From an uncultured Lachnospiraceae bacterium (GTDB taxonomy: Bacteria > Bacillota > Clostridia > Lachnospirales > Lachnospiraceae), in contig USJG01000012.1 of the NCBI GenBank assembly GCA_900554925.1, forward strand, positions 1 through 27,820: 27,820 nucleotides of DNA, in the 5' to 3' direction. The notes under the pieces are model-generated. The model worked only from the letters and a program-made list of their open reading frames with translations, did not search any database and was not told where the DNA came from. The position numbers and the translations under genes were made by a program. Of this stretch, positions 16,050-23,036 are shown piece after piece. The number at the start of each line of letters is the position of its first letter. Position 1 is the stretch's first letter.

Positions 16050-16436
16050 TATGAGCGCAAAATCTTACCCTTTTATATGACATATCCCCTTCCCATGTAT
16101 TATGAGGAGGAGGACTCCATTATCCGGGATCTGGAGTATCTGCAGCAGATGTATCCGGCGGAAGCAAAGCGGTATCAGAAGCTGATCAGCAATACCTTAG
16201 ATAAGCTGGACTATGAGGGCAGCATGATTTATGATGAATATCCGGATAAATGGCAGATTTACAAGCTGTCCAAGGACATATTGGATCGAATCAGGAGAGA
16301 AGAAGAGCAGAAAGAGCAGGGGCAGGAGATTCCCCCGGAAAAATGGGAATGGCTTGGGGATTTAGTACAGATACTGTTATGTTATGAAATTTATAAAAGA
16401 AGACATAATACCAGAAGAGGCATTCTCAGATTCTGA
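16047..16436 (+). CDS. Protein of unknown function, 129 residues
   Basis: I do not recognise this family. The protein starts MYERKILPFYMTYPLPMYYEEED, is rich in Tyr, Glu, Lys and Arg, and looks largely helical, with no signal peptide or clear membrane segment. The acidic middle (DKLDYEGSMIYDEYPDKW) is followed by a charged helix (RIRREEEQKEQGQE) and an LGDLVQILLCYEIYKRR segment. Coding support: clear start with TAAGGA 10 nt upstream, no rival frame and conserved-looking codon use. It lies 43 nt after the membrane protein gene, but a dyad over its start suggests separate control. A Tyr-rich N-terminus and a possible sporulation-type -10 make a spore-layer role thinkable but unproven. Confidence 0.75.
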   Translation: MYERKILPFYMTYPLPMYYEEEDSIIRDLEYLQQMYPAEAKRYQKLISNTLDKLDYEGSMIYDEYPDKWQIYKLSKDILDRIRREEEQKEQGQEIPPEKWEWLGDLVQILLCYEIYKRRHNTRRGILRF

Positions 16437-16472
16437 TAAAGTTTTGGTTGTGGTTTTGCAGGTAAATAAGTA

Positions 16473-16507
16473 AAATATAGTCATGACGTTAAGTTATGGC
16501 TATATTT
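16473..16507 (+). repeat. Inverted repeat in the 16437-16577 gap
   Basis: AAATATAGTCAT (16473-16484) and ATGGCTATATTT (16496-16507) form a 12-bp stem with one G-U pair and an 11-nt loop. The tail after it is not T-rich, so it would be a weak terminator at best. It could be an operator or an RNA-processing site. Nothing else is apparent in this 141-nt gap. Confidence 0.5.
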
Positions 16508-16577
16508 ATGCCCGTAAAAGCAAGATACTTACAATGAGTGCCTGCGGAGGATAAAGCAGCAGGAGGGATAGAGAAAA

Positions 16578-17759
16578 ATGTTGGAAGAATTAAGGGAAAC
16601 CCTGTCCCCTTTCTTATCGGACAGGCTATATCAGATTATTTTAAGCAATCCTCGTCAGAAGGAAGGGGTATTCAAAGTAAAAATACGCCCGGTGATGGTA
16701 AAGGGAATACTTTGCTTCCAGGAAACCTCATGGGAAGGAACGCAGGTTTTTCATGAAAACTATGGAAAAGAAGAGATGCTTAAGAGAATCCTTTCCTGTA
16801 TGGAAAGGGATTTTAAGCAGTTAGAGGCAGAAAGCATGGAGGGCAGGCTGAACGTCCTTGTCAGCAAAAAGGGCAAGGTTACGACAAAGCTTAAGAAAAA
16901 CAAGGCAGAAGCCTTGGCAGGTAAGCCTGATATGTCTCACAACAGGACAAAGAAATATATTTTAAAGGAAGGCGTGGCAGTTCCTTTTCTGGTGGATCTG
17001 GGCGTCCAGACAAGGGAAGGGCAGATTGTAAAATCAAGATATGATAAATTTAAGCAGATTAACCGTTATCTGGAATTTGTTGAGGATATATTGCCAACAC
17101 TGAATAAGAAGGGAACCATTCATATTATTGATTTCGGGTGCGGCAAGTCTTATCTTACCTTTGCCCTGTATTATTATCTGCATGAGCTTAAAAATATGGA
17201 CGTGCAGATTACAGGTCTGGATTTGAAAACAGATGTTATTAATCACTGTAACCTTCTGGCAGAAAGTTATGGTTATGAAAATCTGCGTTTCTGTCAGGGA
17301 GACATCAGTACTTTTAAAGGAGAAGAGGATATAGACATGGTGGTGACCCTCCATGCCTGCGATACTGCAACAGATTATGCAATTGAAAAGGCAGTAACAT
17401 GGAATGCAAGAGTTATTTTTACCGTGCCTTGCTGCCAGCATGAAGTGAATAAGCAGATTGAAAATGAAATGCTTGCGCCTGTTCTTAAATATGGGCTTTT
17501 AAAGGAAAGGATGGCGGCGCTGATCACAGATGGAGTGCGGGCCAATTTATTGGAGGAATGGGGTTATGATACCCAGATACTGGAATTTATTGACATGGAA
17601 CACACACCTAAGAATATACTGATAAGGGCTGTAAAGCGGGAGGGAAAGGCAGCAAGTACCCATAAGGATACGCAGGTTGATCAGATGACCAGGGCCCTTA
17701 AGATAGAAACCACTCTGCAAAAGCTTTTGAAAAAACAGACGCTCCGGAATGAGGAATAA
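16578..17759 (+). CDS. Class I SAM-dependent methyltransferase (Methyltransf_32 / GSTCD-like)
   Basis: The 393-residue protein has an N-terminal domain of unknown fold (about 1-115), a linker with DMSHNRTKKYILKEGVAVPFLVDLGV, and a Rossmann methyltransferase domain. The SAM site is IHIIDFGCGKSYLTFAL (motif I, residues 181-197 approx.), with TGLDLK as motif II and TLHACDTATDYAIEKA and VPCCQHEVN in place of motif IV and after; these last two are typical of the GSTCD-like group. The target is unknown. GGAGGG lies 10 nt before ATG. Its stop is one base from the next gene's ATG, so the two are co-translated. Confidence 0.82.
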   Translation: MLEELRETLSPFLSDRLYQIILSNPRQKEGVFKVKIRPVMVKGILCFQETSWEGTQVFHENYGKEEMLKRILSCMERDFKQLEAESMEGRLNVLVSKKGKVTTKLKKNKAEALAGKPDMSHNRTKKYILKEGVAVPFLVDLGVQTREGQIVKSRYDKFKQINRYLEFVEDILPTLNKKGTIHIIDFGCGKSYLTFALYYYLHELKNMDVQITGLDLKTDVINHCNLLAESYGYENLRFCQGDISTFKGEEDIDMVVTLHACDTATDYAIEKAVTWNARVIFTVPCCQHEVNKQIENEMLAPVLKYGLLKERMAALITDGVRANLLEEWGYDTQILEFIDMEHTPKNILIRAVKREGKAASTHKDTQVDQMTRALKIETTLQKLLKKQTLRNEE

Positions 17760-17760
17760 A

Positions 17761-20295
17761 ATGAAAAAAACAATTATAAAGGCAGGCATAGTTGTAATCG
17801 TATTTTTTGCAACTTTGTTTATTACCAGCAGCATTATGAATAAGGGTAATACCGATATGACCATGGAGATGGGGAAAGCCACCTATCCGGTGGTCTGGGT
17901 AAATTACAGCGGTTACCGCATTAATGAAATGCATGGCTATGATAACGCCATGGAAATTAGTCAGATGCGTGACAGTATTACTCCCCTTGCAGCGGGAAGA
18001 AGGGTTACGCTGGAAATTGATCCGTATGGTGAGAGTATCAGTAAGATTGCCTTTGAGGTCAGAAGTCTTGACGGAAGCCGTCTGATTGAAAATACTGAGA
18101 TTGAAGAGTTTGAACAGACGCAGGAGGGGATCACGACGACCTTTGCTCTTAAGGATCTGATTGAAAGCAATCAGGAGTATGCGCTGGTAATCGTGCTGAC
18201 CATGGGAAATGGGAAGGATATAAGGTACTATACCAGAGTAGTAAGCACAGAGGAGTATTTTGCCAGTGACAAGCTGGACTATGTAAATGATTTTTCCAAT
18301 AAAACCTTTGATAAGGAAGCTGCCAAAGAGCTGACTAAGTACTTAGAATCTAATGCGGAGGGGGATAATACCACCTACGGCAAGGTTGATATTCACAGCA
18401 GCTTTCAGCAGATTACATGGGGAAATCTGGATATTACCAGAGAAACGCGGGCTAATATTACAATTAAGGAGCTGGCGTCCCAGACAGGAAGCTTTGTTTT
18501 GGAGTATTATGTGTCCACACCTGACGGAGATGAAAAGACCTTCTATAGAGTTAAAGAATATTTCAGGGTACGTTACACTGCGGACAGAATGTATCTTCTG
18601 GACTATGAAAGAACCATGAATCAGATGTTTCAGGAGTCGGGAGATGTATATGCCAACAATAAGATCATGCTGGGCATTACCAGTGAAAACGTGGAACTTT
18701 TTGAAAGCGACGGCGGAAATAATTTTGCCTTTGTTACCGGGAACCGGCTTTACAGTTATAATGTGGCAGATAACAAAATGGCATTTTTGTTTGGATTTTA
18801 TAATGAAGAAAACATGGATGCAAGAACCCTGTATGACGGAAACAGGATCAAAATATTAAACATAGATGAGGCAGGAAATGTCATCTTTCTGGTCTACGGA
18901 TATATGAACAGAGGACGCCATGAAGGCCAGGTAGGGATTTCTGTCTATTTCTATGACAGTACCGTAAATACTGTGGAGGAGTTAGTTTATATTTACAGCA
19001 GCAAATCTCAGTCGATCCTGATGGAAGAGGTAGAGCAGCTTGCTTATATTAACAGGGATGGCAGGCTTTTTCTTAAATGGGAGAATCAGATTTATCAGAT
19101 CAACGTGTCTGAAAGAACCTGTGAGACCATCGTACAAAATCTTACAGAGGGCAGCTACAAGGTGTCGGACAGCAACAAGATGGCTGTATGGCAGCAGGGC
19201 GGAAGCCTTTATCAGGGAAAAGAGCTGATATTGATGAATCTGACCACAGGCGACAGAGAGAGTATTAAGGCCGGAGGGGGAGAAGTGATCGCTCCGATCG
19301 GCTTTATGGACGAGGATTTGATTTATGGCATTGCCAGAGAAAGAGATATTGTGACGGATTCAGCCGGAAACACGATTTTTCCCATGTACTGCGTAAAGAT
19401 TCAAAATGAAACGGAAGGAGTGCTGATGACCTATCAGCAGGACAACGTCTATGTAGTGGGTGGAGAAGTGCTGGGAAATCAGATTATCTTATCCAGGGTG
19501 GAAAAGGAAGAGGACGGCACTTATGCAGAAATCAAGGAAGATCAGATTATGAATGCGGAAACCGCATTAAACAGTAAAAATACCGTGGAGGTCGTGGCCA
19601 CAGAGAATTACGAAAAGCTGACACAGATTGCTGTTAAAGGAACCATTGATACTTCGGCCATGAAGCTTCTTACTCCCAGGGAGGTGCTGTTTGAGGGAGG
19701 CAGAGTCATTACGCTTACTTCCTCGGAGTCTTCATTGGATAGATATTATGTCTATGGGAAAAACGGGATAGAGGCTATTTATGTGGATGAAGCAAATGCG
19801 ATCAGCCTGGCAGACAGTATATCGGGAGTCGTCATCAGTAAAGACGGATATTATGTCTGGATGAAGGGAAACCGCAGCCTGAGTAATCAGATCATGGCAA
19901 TCAAAGGCCAGATGGCCACAGAAGATAAAAATTCTCTGGCAGTGTGTCTGGATACCATATTGGAATACGAGGGTGTCGTAAGAAATTCCAAATATATGCT
20001 GGAAAGCGGCAGTTCAGCAATTTCCATTCTGGAAGAAAGTCTTCCTGAGGTACAGATTCTGGATTTAACCGGCTGTACGCTGGATTCTGTTCTCTACTTT
20101 GTAAATCAGGATATTCCTGTGCTGGTAACGTTAAAAGATGGTTCGGCAGTGCTGCTGATTGGCTTTAATGAAAAAAATACAGTTGTTATGAATCCCGAAA
20201 CAGGTTCGGTTTATAAAGTGGGAATGAACGATTCCAAAGAGTGGTTTGAGGAAAACGGAAATTGCTTTATCACTTATATCAGAAATGAAAAGTAG
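17761..20295 (+). CDS. Large membrane-anchored extracytoplasmic protein with C39-like end, function unknown
   Basis: The 844-residue protein has one N-terminal anchor (about residues 5-24) and a long predicted extracellular part. The middle (about 270-620) is beta-rich with repeated strand patterns such as GNRLYSYNVADNKM, ENQIYQINVSERT and KELILMNLTTGD, which suggests a propeller-like fold. The last 70 residues resemble a papain-like C39 domain (LTGCTLDSVLYFVNQDIPVLV, then GSAVLLIGFNEKNTVVMNPETG), but the His usually found before this strand is absent, so it is probably inactive. ATG 17761 has GAGGA five bases upstream; an in-frame ATG at 17749 lies within the methyltransferase gene and lacks a ribosome site. 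No known name can be given. Confidence 0.75.
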   Translation: MKKTIIKAGIVVIVFFATLFITSSIMNKGNTDMTMEMGKATYPVVWVNYSGYRINEMHGYDNAMEISQMRDSITPLAAGRRVTLEIDPYGESISKIAFEVRSLDGSRLIENTEIEEFEQTQEGITTTFALKDLIESNQEYALVIVLTMGNGKDIRYYTRVVSTEEYFASDKLDYVNDFSNKTFDKEAAKELTKYLESNAEGDNTTYGKVDIHSSFQQITWGNLDITRETRANITIKELASQTGSFVLEYYVSTPDGDEKTFYRVKEYFRVRYTADRMYLLDYERTMNQMFQESGDVYANNKIMLGITSENVELFESDGGNNFAFVTGNRLYSYNVADNKMAFLFGFYNEENMDARTLYDGNRIKILNIDEAGNVIFLVYGYMNRGRHEGQVGISVYFYDSTVNTVEELVYIYSSKSQSILMEEVEQLAYINRDGRLFLKWENQIYQINVSERTCETIVQNLTEGSYKVSDSNKMAVWQQGGSLYQGKELILMNLTTGDRESIKAGGGEVIAPIGFMDEDLIYGIARERDIVTDSAGNTIFPMYCVKIQNETEGVLMTYQQDNVYVVGGEVLGNQIILSRVEKEEDGTYAEIKEDQIMNAETALNSKNTVEVVATENYEKLTQIAVKGTIDTSAMKLLTPREVLFEGGRVITLTSSESSLDRYYVYGKNGIEAIYVDEANAISLADSISGVVISKDGYYVWMKGNRSLSNQIMAIKGQMATEDKNSLAVCLDTILEYEGVVRNSKYMLESGSSAISILEESLPEVQILDLTGCTLDSVLYFVNQDIPVLVTLKDGSAVLLIGFNEKNTVVMNPETGSVYKVGMNDSKEWFEENGNCFITYIRNEK

Positions 20296-20356
20296 GAAAA
20301 ATGGCGTATTTTAGCGGTTTGCAACCAATAGTTGCCAGAACTCAAACCAGAGTTTA

Positions 20357-20385
20357 TTGCGCAACCAAGGCAGAAAAAATATAAT
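20357..20385 (+). promoter_or_regulatory. Possible promoter for the XRE-DUF4097 operon
   Basis: TTGCGC (20357-20362), 17-nt spacer, TATAAT (20380-20385). The -10 is perfect but the -35 matches only at TTG. If used, the transcript would begin near 20392 and run through the hairpin at 20400-20433 before reaching the regulator start at 20493. Confidence 0.35.
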
Positions 20386-20399
20386 TTGCTCATAGCAGC

Positions 20400-20433
20400 G
20401 GGGCACAGAAGGTTTTGTCTGAGTGCCTCTTTT
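20400..20433 (+). terminator. Terminator-like hairpin between the 844-residue gene and the XRE gene
   Basis: GGGGCA (20400-20405) and CAGA (20406-20409) pair with TCTG (20418-20421) and TGCCTC (20424-20429), with a 2-nt bulge and one wobble; four T follow (20430-20433). It may end the upstream unit or act as an attenuator in the XRE leader, because a possible promoter lies just before it. Confidence 0.55.
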
Positions 20434-20492
20434 AAGCTAAGGCAGGCCGAAAAAATATACAGCCCTTTTATGAGGCGGAATGTGAGGAGAAA

Positions 20493-21320
20493 ATGAATAT
20501 TGAGATTGCAAATCGACTTGTTAATTTAAGGAAGAGCAACAACCTGTCCCAGGAAGCATTAGCGGAAAAGCTTGGGATCAGCAGACAGGCTGTGAGCAAA
20601 TGGGAAAGAGCGGAAGCATCCCCCGACACCGATAATCTGATTTTGCTGGCACGCCTTTATGGTATTTCATTAGATGAATTGTTAAAGACAGAGGATGAAA
20701 TTCCAAGACCCTGTGATGATGAGAGTTCCTCTGAGGAAAATAGGGAAAATGATAAGGATAAAGAGGAATATGTACATGTTGGCTTTCAGGGAGTTCACGT
20801 TAAGGACAAAAACGGAGAAGTCCATGTGGGATGGAACGGTATTCATGTGGATGACAGGAAAAAGGGAGACAATGTACATATTGATAAAAATGGTGTTTAT
20901 GTAAATGGCGAACATTATGATAAGGGATGGTTTACTCACCATGCGCATTTTCCCATGTTTTTGGTGATCCTGATTGCTTATCTTGTGATCGGATGTGTGT
21001 GGAATGCATGGCATCCCGGCTGGCTTCTGTTCCTGCTTTTACCTATCTGGCATTCCCTGGTGGAGGCCATTGAAAAGAAGAACGCTAATTGCTTTGCCTA
21101 TCCGGTGCTGGCAACTTTGATATTCTTTGCACTGGGGATATTCTGGTTTGCATGGCATCCCGGCTGGGTGGTGTTTCTTACCATACCTCTTTACTACTCT
21201 CTGGTGTCATATTTTTCCGCATTAAGAAGGCGCAGGAAGAAAGAAGCTGACAGCTCCATAAAGGAGGATCAATTCCAGGCAGATAATACAGAAGGGCAGG
21301 GGGATGGAGATGAAAAATAA
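20493..21320 (+). CDS. Membrane-anchored XRE family transcriptional regulator with HVG repeats
   Basis: The 275-residue protein has a Cro/C1-type HTH (residues 5-62: LRKSNNLSQEALAEKLGI, then SRQAVSKWERAEASPD). An acidic linker follows, then three copies of a short beta motif: YVHVGFQGVHV (93-103), VHVGWNGIHV (110-119) and VHIDKNGVYV (128-137). The C-terminal half is hydrophobic with two similar modules, each holding AWHPGW (about 169-189 and 217-237), then a basic and acidic tail. HTH plus membrane segments suggests a regulator controlled from the membrane. GAGGAG precedes ATG. It overlaps the DUF4097 gene by 11 nt, so the two products probably act in one envelope-related response; the signal is unknown. 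Confidence 0.87.
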   Translation: MNIEIANRLVNLRKSNNLSQEALAEKLGISRQAVSKWERAEASPDTDNLILLARLYGISLDELLKTEDEIPRPCDDESSSEENRENDKDKEEYVHVGFQGVHVKDKNGEVHVGWNGIHVDDRKKGDNVHIDKNGVYVNGEHYDKGWFTHHAHFPMFLVILIAYLVIGCVWNAWHPGWLLFLLLPIWHSLVEAIEKKNANCFAYPVLATLIFFALGIFWFAWHPGWVVFLTIPLYYSLVSYFSALRRRRKKEADSSIKEDQFQADNTEGQGDGDEK

Positions 21321-22170
21321 ACCTGGCTTATGGATCGCTGCCCTTGTTATGGCAGTTATGATTGGAGGGATTTGCGTTATGAGCGTCGGCAGAGCAGCAG
21401 AGAATGGATACGCCTCTTGGTCATTTGATTTTGCTTTTGCAAAAAGTGCGTCGCTTAAAAATACAATCGAGCTTTCAGCGCAGGAGATAAGCAGCCTTAA
21501 GTTAGAGTATGGAAGCAAAAACATCAAGGTTTACCCTGCTTCGGGGGAAAAGATCATCATTAAGGAATACTTGTACAGCAATCAATCCAAGGCGCAGGCC
21601 ACAGTGACTTATCCGGAGAAGGACCAGGCGGTTGTAACCGGAGGAAAATTGCAGACGATTGTGTTTTTCGGCTTTAGCAGTGAAAAAATTGAGGTTTATG
21701 TTCCTGAAAAAGTCCTTTCAGTTCTTTCAATCCAGACCGGAAGCGGAAACATTGAGTATAATGGTGTGGATGTGGCGGAAGCTTCCTTCCAGGCCGGAAG
21801 CGGAAATATTTCGGGAGACTCTTTATGCGGAAAACTGAGTGCCAGAGCAGGCAGCGGCAATATTACCCTGACAGGGTTTGAAGGAAGCGGGGCTATCGCC
21901 ACAGGCAGCGGTAACGTCAGGGTGGAGGCCGCTTCCGTAACCGGCGATATGGAAATGCAGACCGGAAGCGGAAACATCAAATTAGAAATACCTGAAAAGC
22001 TGAGCTTTCATCTGGAAATCCAAACCGGAAGCGGAAGCATCAAAACAGATTTTGATGAGGTGCTGTCTTATAATAAAAAGGGAAACAGCGCTGAAGGTAA
22101 TGTGGGGGCTATGCCGGAAATCAATATTCGGCTGAAAGCAAACAGCGGGAATGTGAGAGTTATTTATTAA
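21310..22170 (+). CDS. DUF4097 family beta-strand repeat protein (putative adhesin-like), exported
   Basis: The 286-residue protein has an N-terminal hydrophobic anchor or signal (about residues 6-27) and then a beta-helix-like domain. It contains six copies of a motif with spacing of about 18-21 residues, each centred on TGSGN or AGSGN (for example TGSGNIEYNGVDVAE, AGSGNISGDSL, TGSGNVRVEAAS, TGSGSIKTDF). This is the DUF4097 pattern, found in Firmicutes next to envelope-stress regulators such as LiaG/YvlB-type genes. ATG 21310 lies 6 nt after AGGGGG; ATG 21304 abuts it directly and is less likely. The start lies inside the XRE regulator gene. A strong terminator follows. Confidence 0.85.
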   Translation: MKNKPGLWIAALVMAVMIGGICVMSVGRAAENGYASWSFDFAFAKSASLKNTIELSAQEISSLKLEYGSKNIKVYPASGEKIIIKEYLYSNQSKAQATVTYPEKDQAVVTGGKLQTIVFFGFSSEKIEVYVPEKVLSVLSIQTGSGNIEYNGVDVAEASFQAGSGNISGDSLCGKLSARAGSGNITLTGFEGSGAIATGSGNVRVEAASVTGDMEMQTGSGNIKLEIPEKLSFHLEIQTGSGSIKTDFDEVLSYNKKGNSAEGNVGAMPEINIRLKANSGNVRVIY

Positions 22171-22184
22171 CAGGGAATTTAAAT

Positions 22185-22227
22185 AAAAAGCTAAGGCTTG
22201 GGGAGTAGCCCAAGGCCTTAGCTTTTT
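22185..22227. terminator. Bidirectional terminator between the DUF4097 gene and queT
   Basis: A long stem with A-run and T-run on its outer sides: AAAAAGCTAAGGC with TTGGG (22185-22202 approx.) pairs with CCCAA, one bulged G, and GCCTTAGCTTTTT (22209-22227 approx.), loop about 6 nt. The flanking runs let it work for both converging genes. Confidence 0.88.
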
Positions 22228-22241
22228 ATATCTGACAACAC

Positions 22242-22766
22242 TTAAACAGAAAACAGGCGGCCGCGATATTTTTCCAGGGCAAAAAGCAGAATCATTCCCA
22301 GTACTGCGCAGGAAATAATTTCTCCTATGGTTACCGTAATAAAGGACAGCCAAAGAGGCTTAATGCCATAGGCATACAGCAGCACAAAGGGAACTACAAT
22401 GGCATTTGCTACAATGGGAGGAACCGGCGCCAGCCATTTGTATCTGCGCAGCCTGTAAGTGAAAACTGCACCTGCTAAGGTGGCAAGACTGCCAAAAACA
22501 ATATCAGGGACAGCGCATCCTGTTAAAATATTGGACAACAGACAACCCATAAACAATCCTGGTATAGCAGCAGGGGTAAAGTAAGGCAGAATTGTAAGGG
22601 CCTCGGAAAATCTCACCTGAATGGCATAATTGGCAAGGCCAAATGCGTTTGCGACATAGGTGAGAACAACATAGATGGCAGCAATCATGGCTGCCTGGAC
22701 CATCGCCAGCGTGTAGCGTGGATGAGGCATCGATGATGCCAATGCAGAATTTTTCTGATCTTTCAT
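22242..22766 (-). CDS. queT: QueT family queuosine-precursor transporter (ECF S component)
   Basis: The 174-residue integral membrane protein has five or six hydrophobic helices. It shows QueT features: AAMIAAIYVVLTYVANAFGL, then AIQVRFSEALTILPYFTPAAIPGLFMGCLLSNI (region at about 49-82) and DIVFGSLATLAGAVFTYRLR. QueT is the substrate-binding S component of an energy-coupling factor transporter that imports queuosine precursors such as preQ1; the shared EcfA/A'/T parts are not in this window. The start ATG has AAAGGAGAA upstream. A leader of about 125 nt with a strong own promoter precedes it and looks like a preQ1-responsive riboswitch. Confidence 0.9.
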   Translation of the reverse strand: MKDQKNSALASSMPHPRYTLAMVQAAMIAAIYVVLTYVANAFGLANYAIQVRFSEALTILPYFTPAAIPGLFMGCLLSNILTGCAVPDIVFGSLATLAGAVFTYRLRRYKWLAPVPPIVANAIVVPFVLLYAYGIKPLWLSFITVTIGEIISCAVLGMILLFALEKYRGRLFSV

Positions 22767-22772
22767 ATTCTT

Positions 22773-22892
22773 TTCTCCTTTAGTTTTGATTTACAGCCCG
22801 CAAGCTTTTGCCTGAGACTGAGGTCAGGAAGGTCTCGAACTGACCATATAATTTGCGTCGGCAACGAACGAAAGGAACATACGTGTTGCCAG
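22773..22892 (-). promoter_or_regulatory. Structured queT leader, candidate preQ1 riboswitch (class II/III-like)
   Basis: On the minus strand GGCAAC (22885-22890) pairs with GTTGCC (22860-22865) around a 19-nt loop. That loop contains TCCTTT (22871-22876), which can pair with AAAGGA (22776-22781), the queT Shine-Dalgarno, giving an H-type pseudoknot. Between the partners, CGCAA (22853-22857) can pair with TTGCG (22799-22803) and encloses hairpin GGTCAG/CTGACC (22840-22845 with 22822-22827). A hairpin plus loop-to-Shine-Dalgarno pseudoknot with an inserted arm is the layout of preQ1-II and preQ1-III riboswitches, and queT genes are their usual targets. The class is not settled by eye. Confidence 0.65.
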
Positions 22893-22898
22893 AGGTTT

Positions 22899-22926
22899 AT
22901 TATACTGAAAATGATAAGAATGTCAA
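22899..22926 (-). promoter_or_regulatory. Sigma-A promoter of queT
   Basis: On the minus strand, perfect TTGACA (22921-22926), a 16-nt spacer and perfect TATAAT (22899-22904). The predicted start near 22892 gives a leader of about 125 nt. Confidence 0.85.
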
Positions 22927-22968
22927 GATGGTCTCTTTGGGATTTCGTCTATTATCAATAGTTGTCAA

Positions 22969-22997
22969 TTGAAAAAGGGAGCGTTTTCCTATATAAT
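22969..22997 (+). promoter_or_regulatory. Sigma-A promoter of the HerA-like ATPase gene
   Basis: TTGAAA (22969-22974), exactly 17 nt, and perfect TATAAT (22992-22997). It lies back to back with the queT promoter and about 40 nt upstream of the ATPase start. Confidence 0.78.
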
Positions 22998-23036
22998 AGG
23001 TTTACTGTAAGGAAGCATAATGGAGGAAAGATATTT

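Noticed and set aside
21735..22045. Regular repeats of accggaagcggaaac type, which resemble a repeat array
   Set aside because: They are in frame inside the DUF4097 gene and encode its TGSGN motifs. Spacers are coding and the units diverge, so this is not CRISPR.
22805..22860. TPP-like CTGAGA on the plus strand near the queT leader
   Set aside because: It is on the strand opposite to queT, lacks the other TPP core sequences, and the HerA-like gene promoter lies downstream of it.
22962..23036. Longer N-terminus of the HerA-like ATPase from 22962
   Set aside because: This stretch contains the promoter boxes and the ribosome site of the gene and does not resemble the family.
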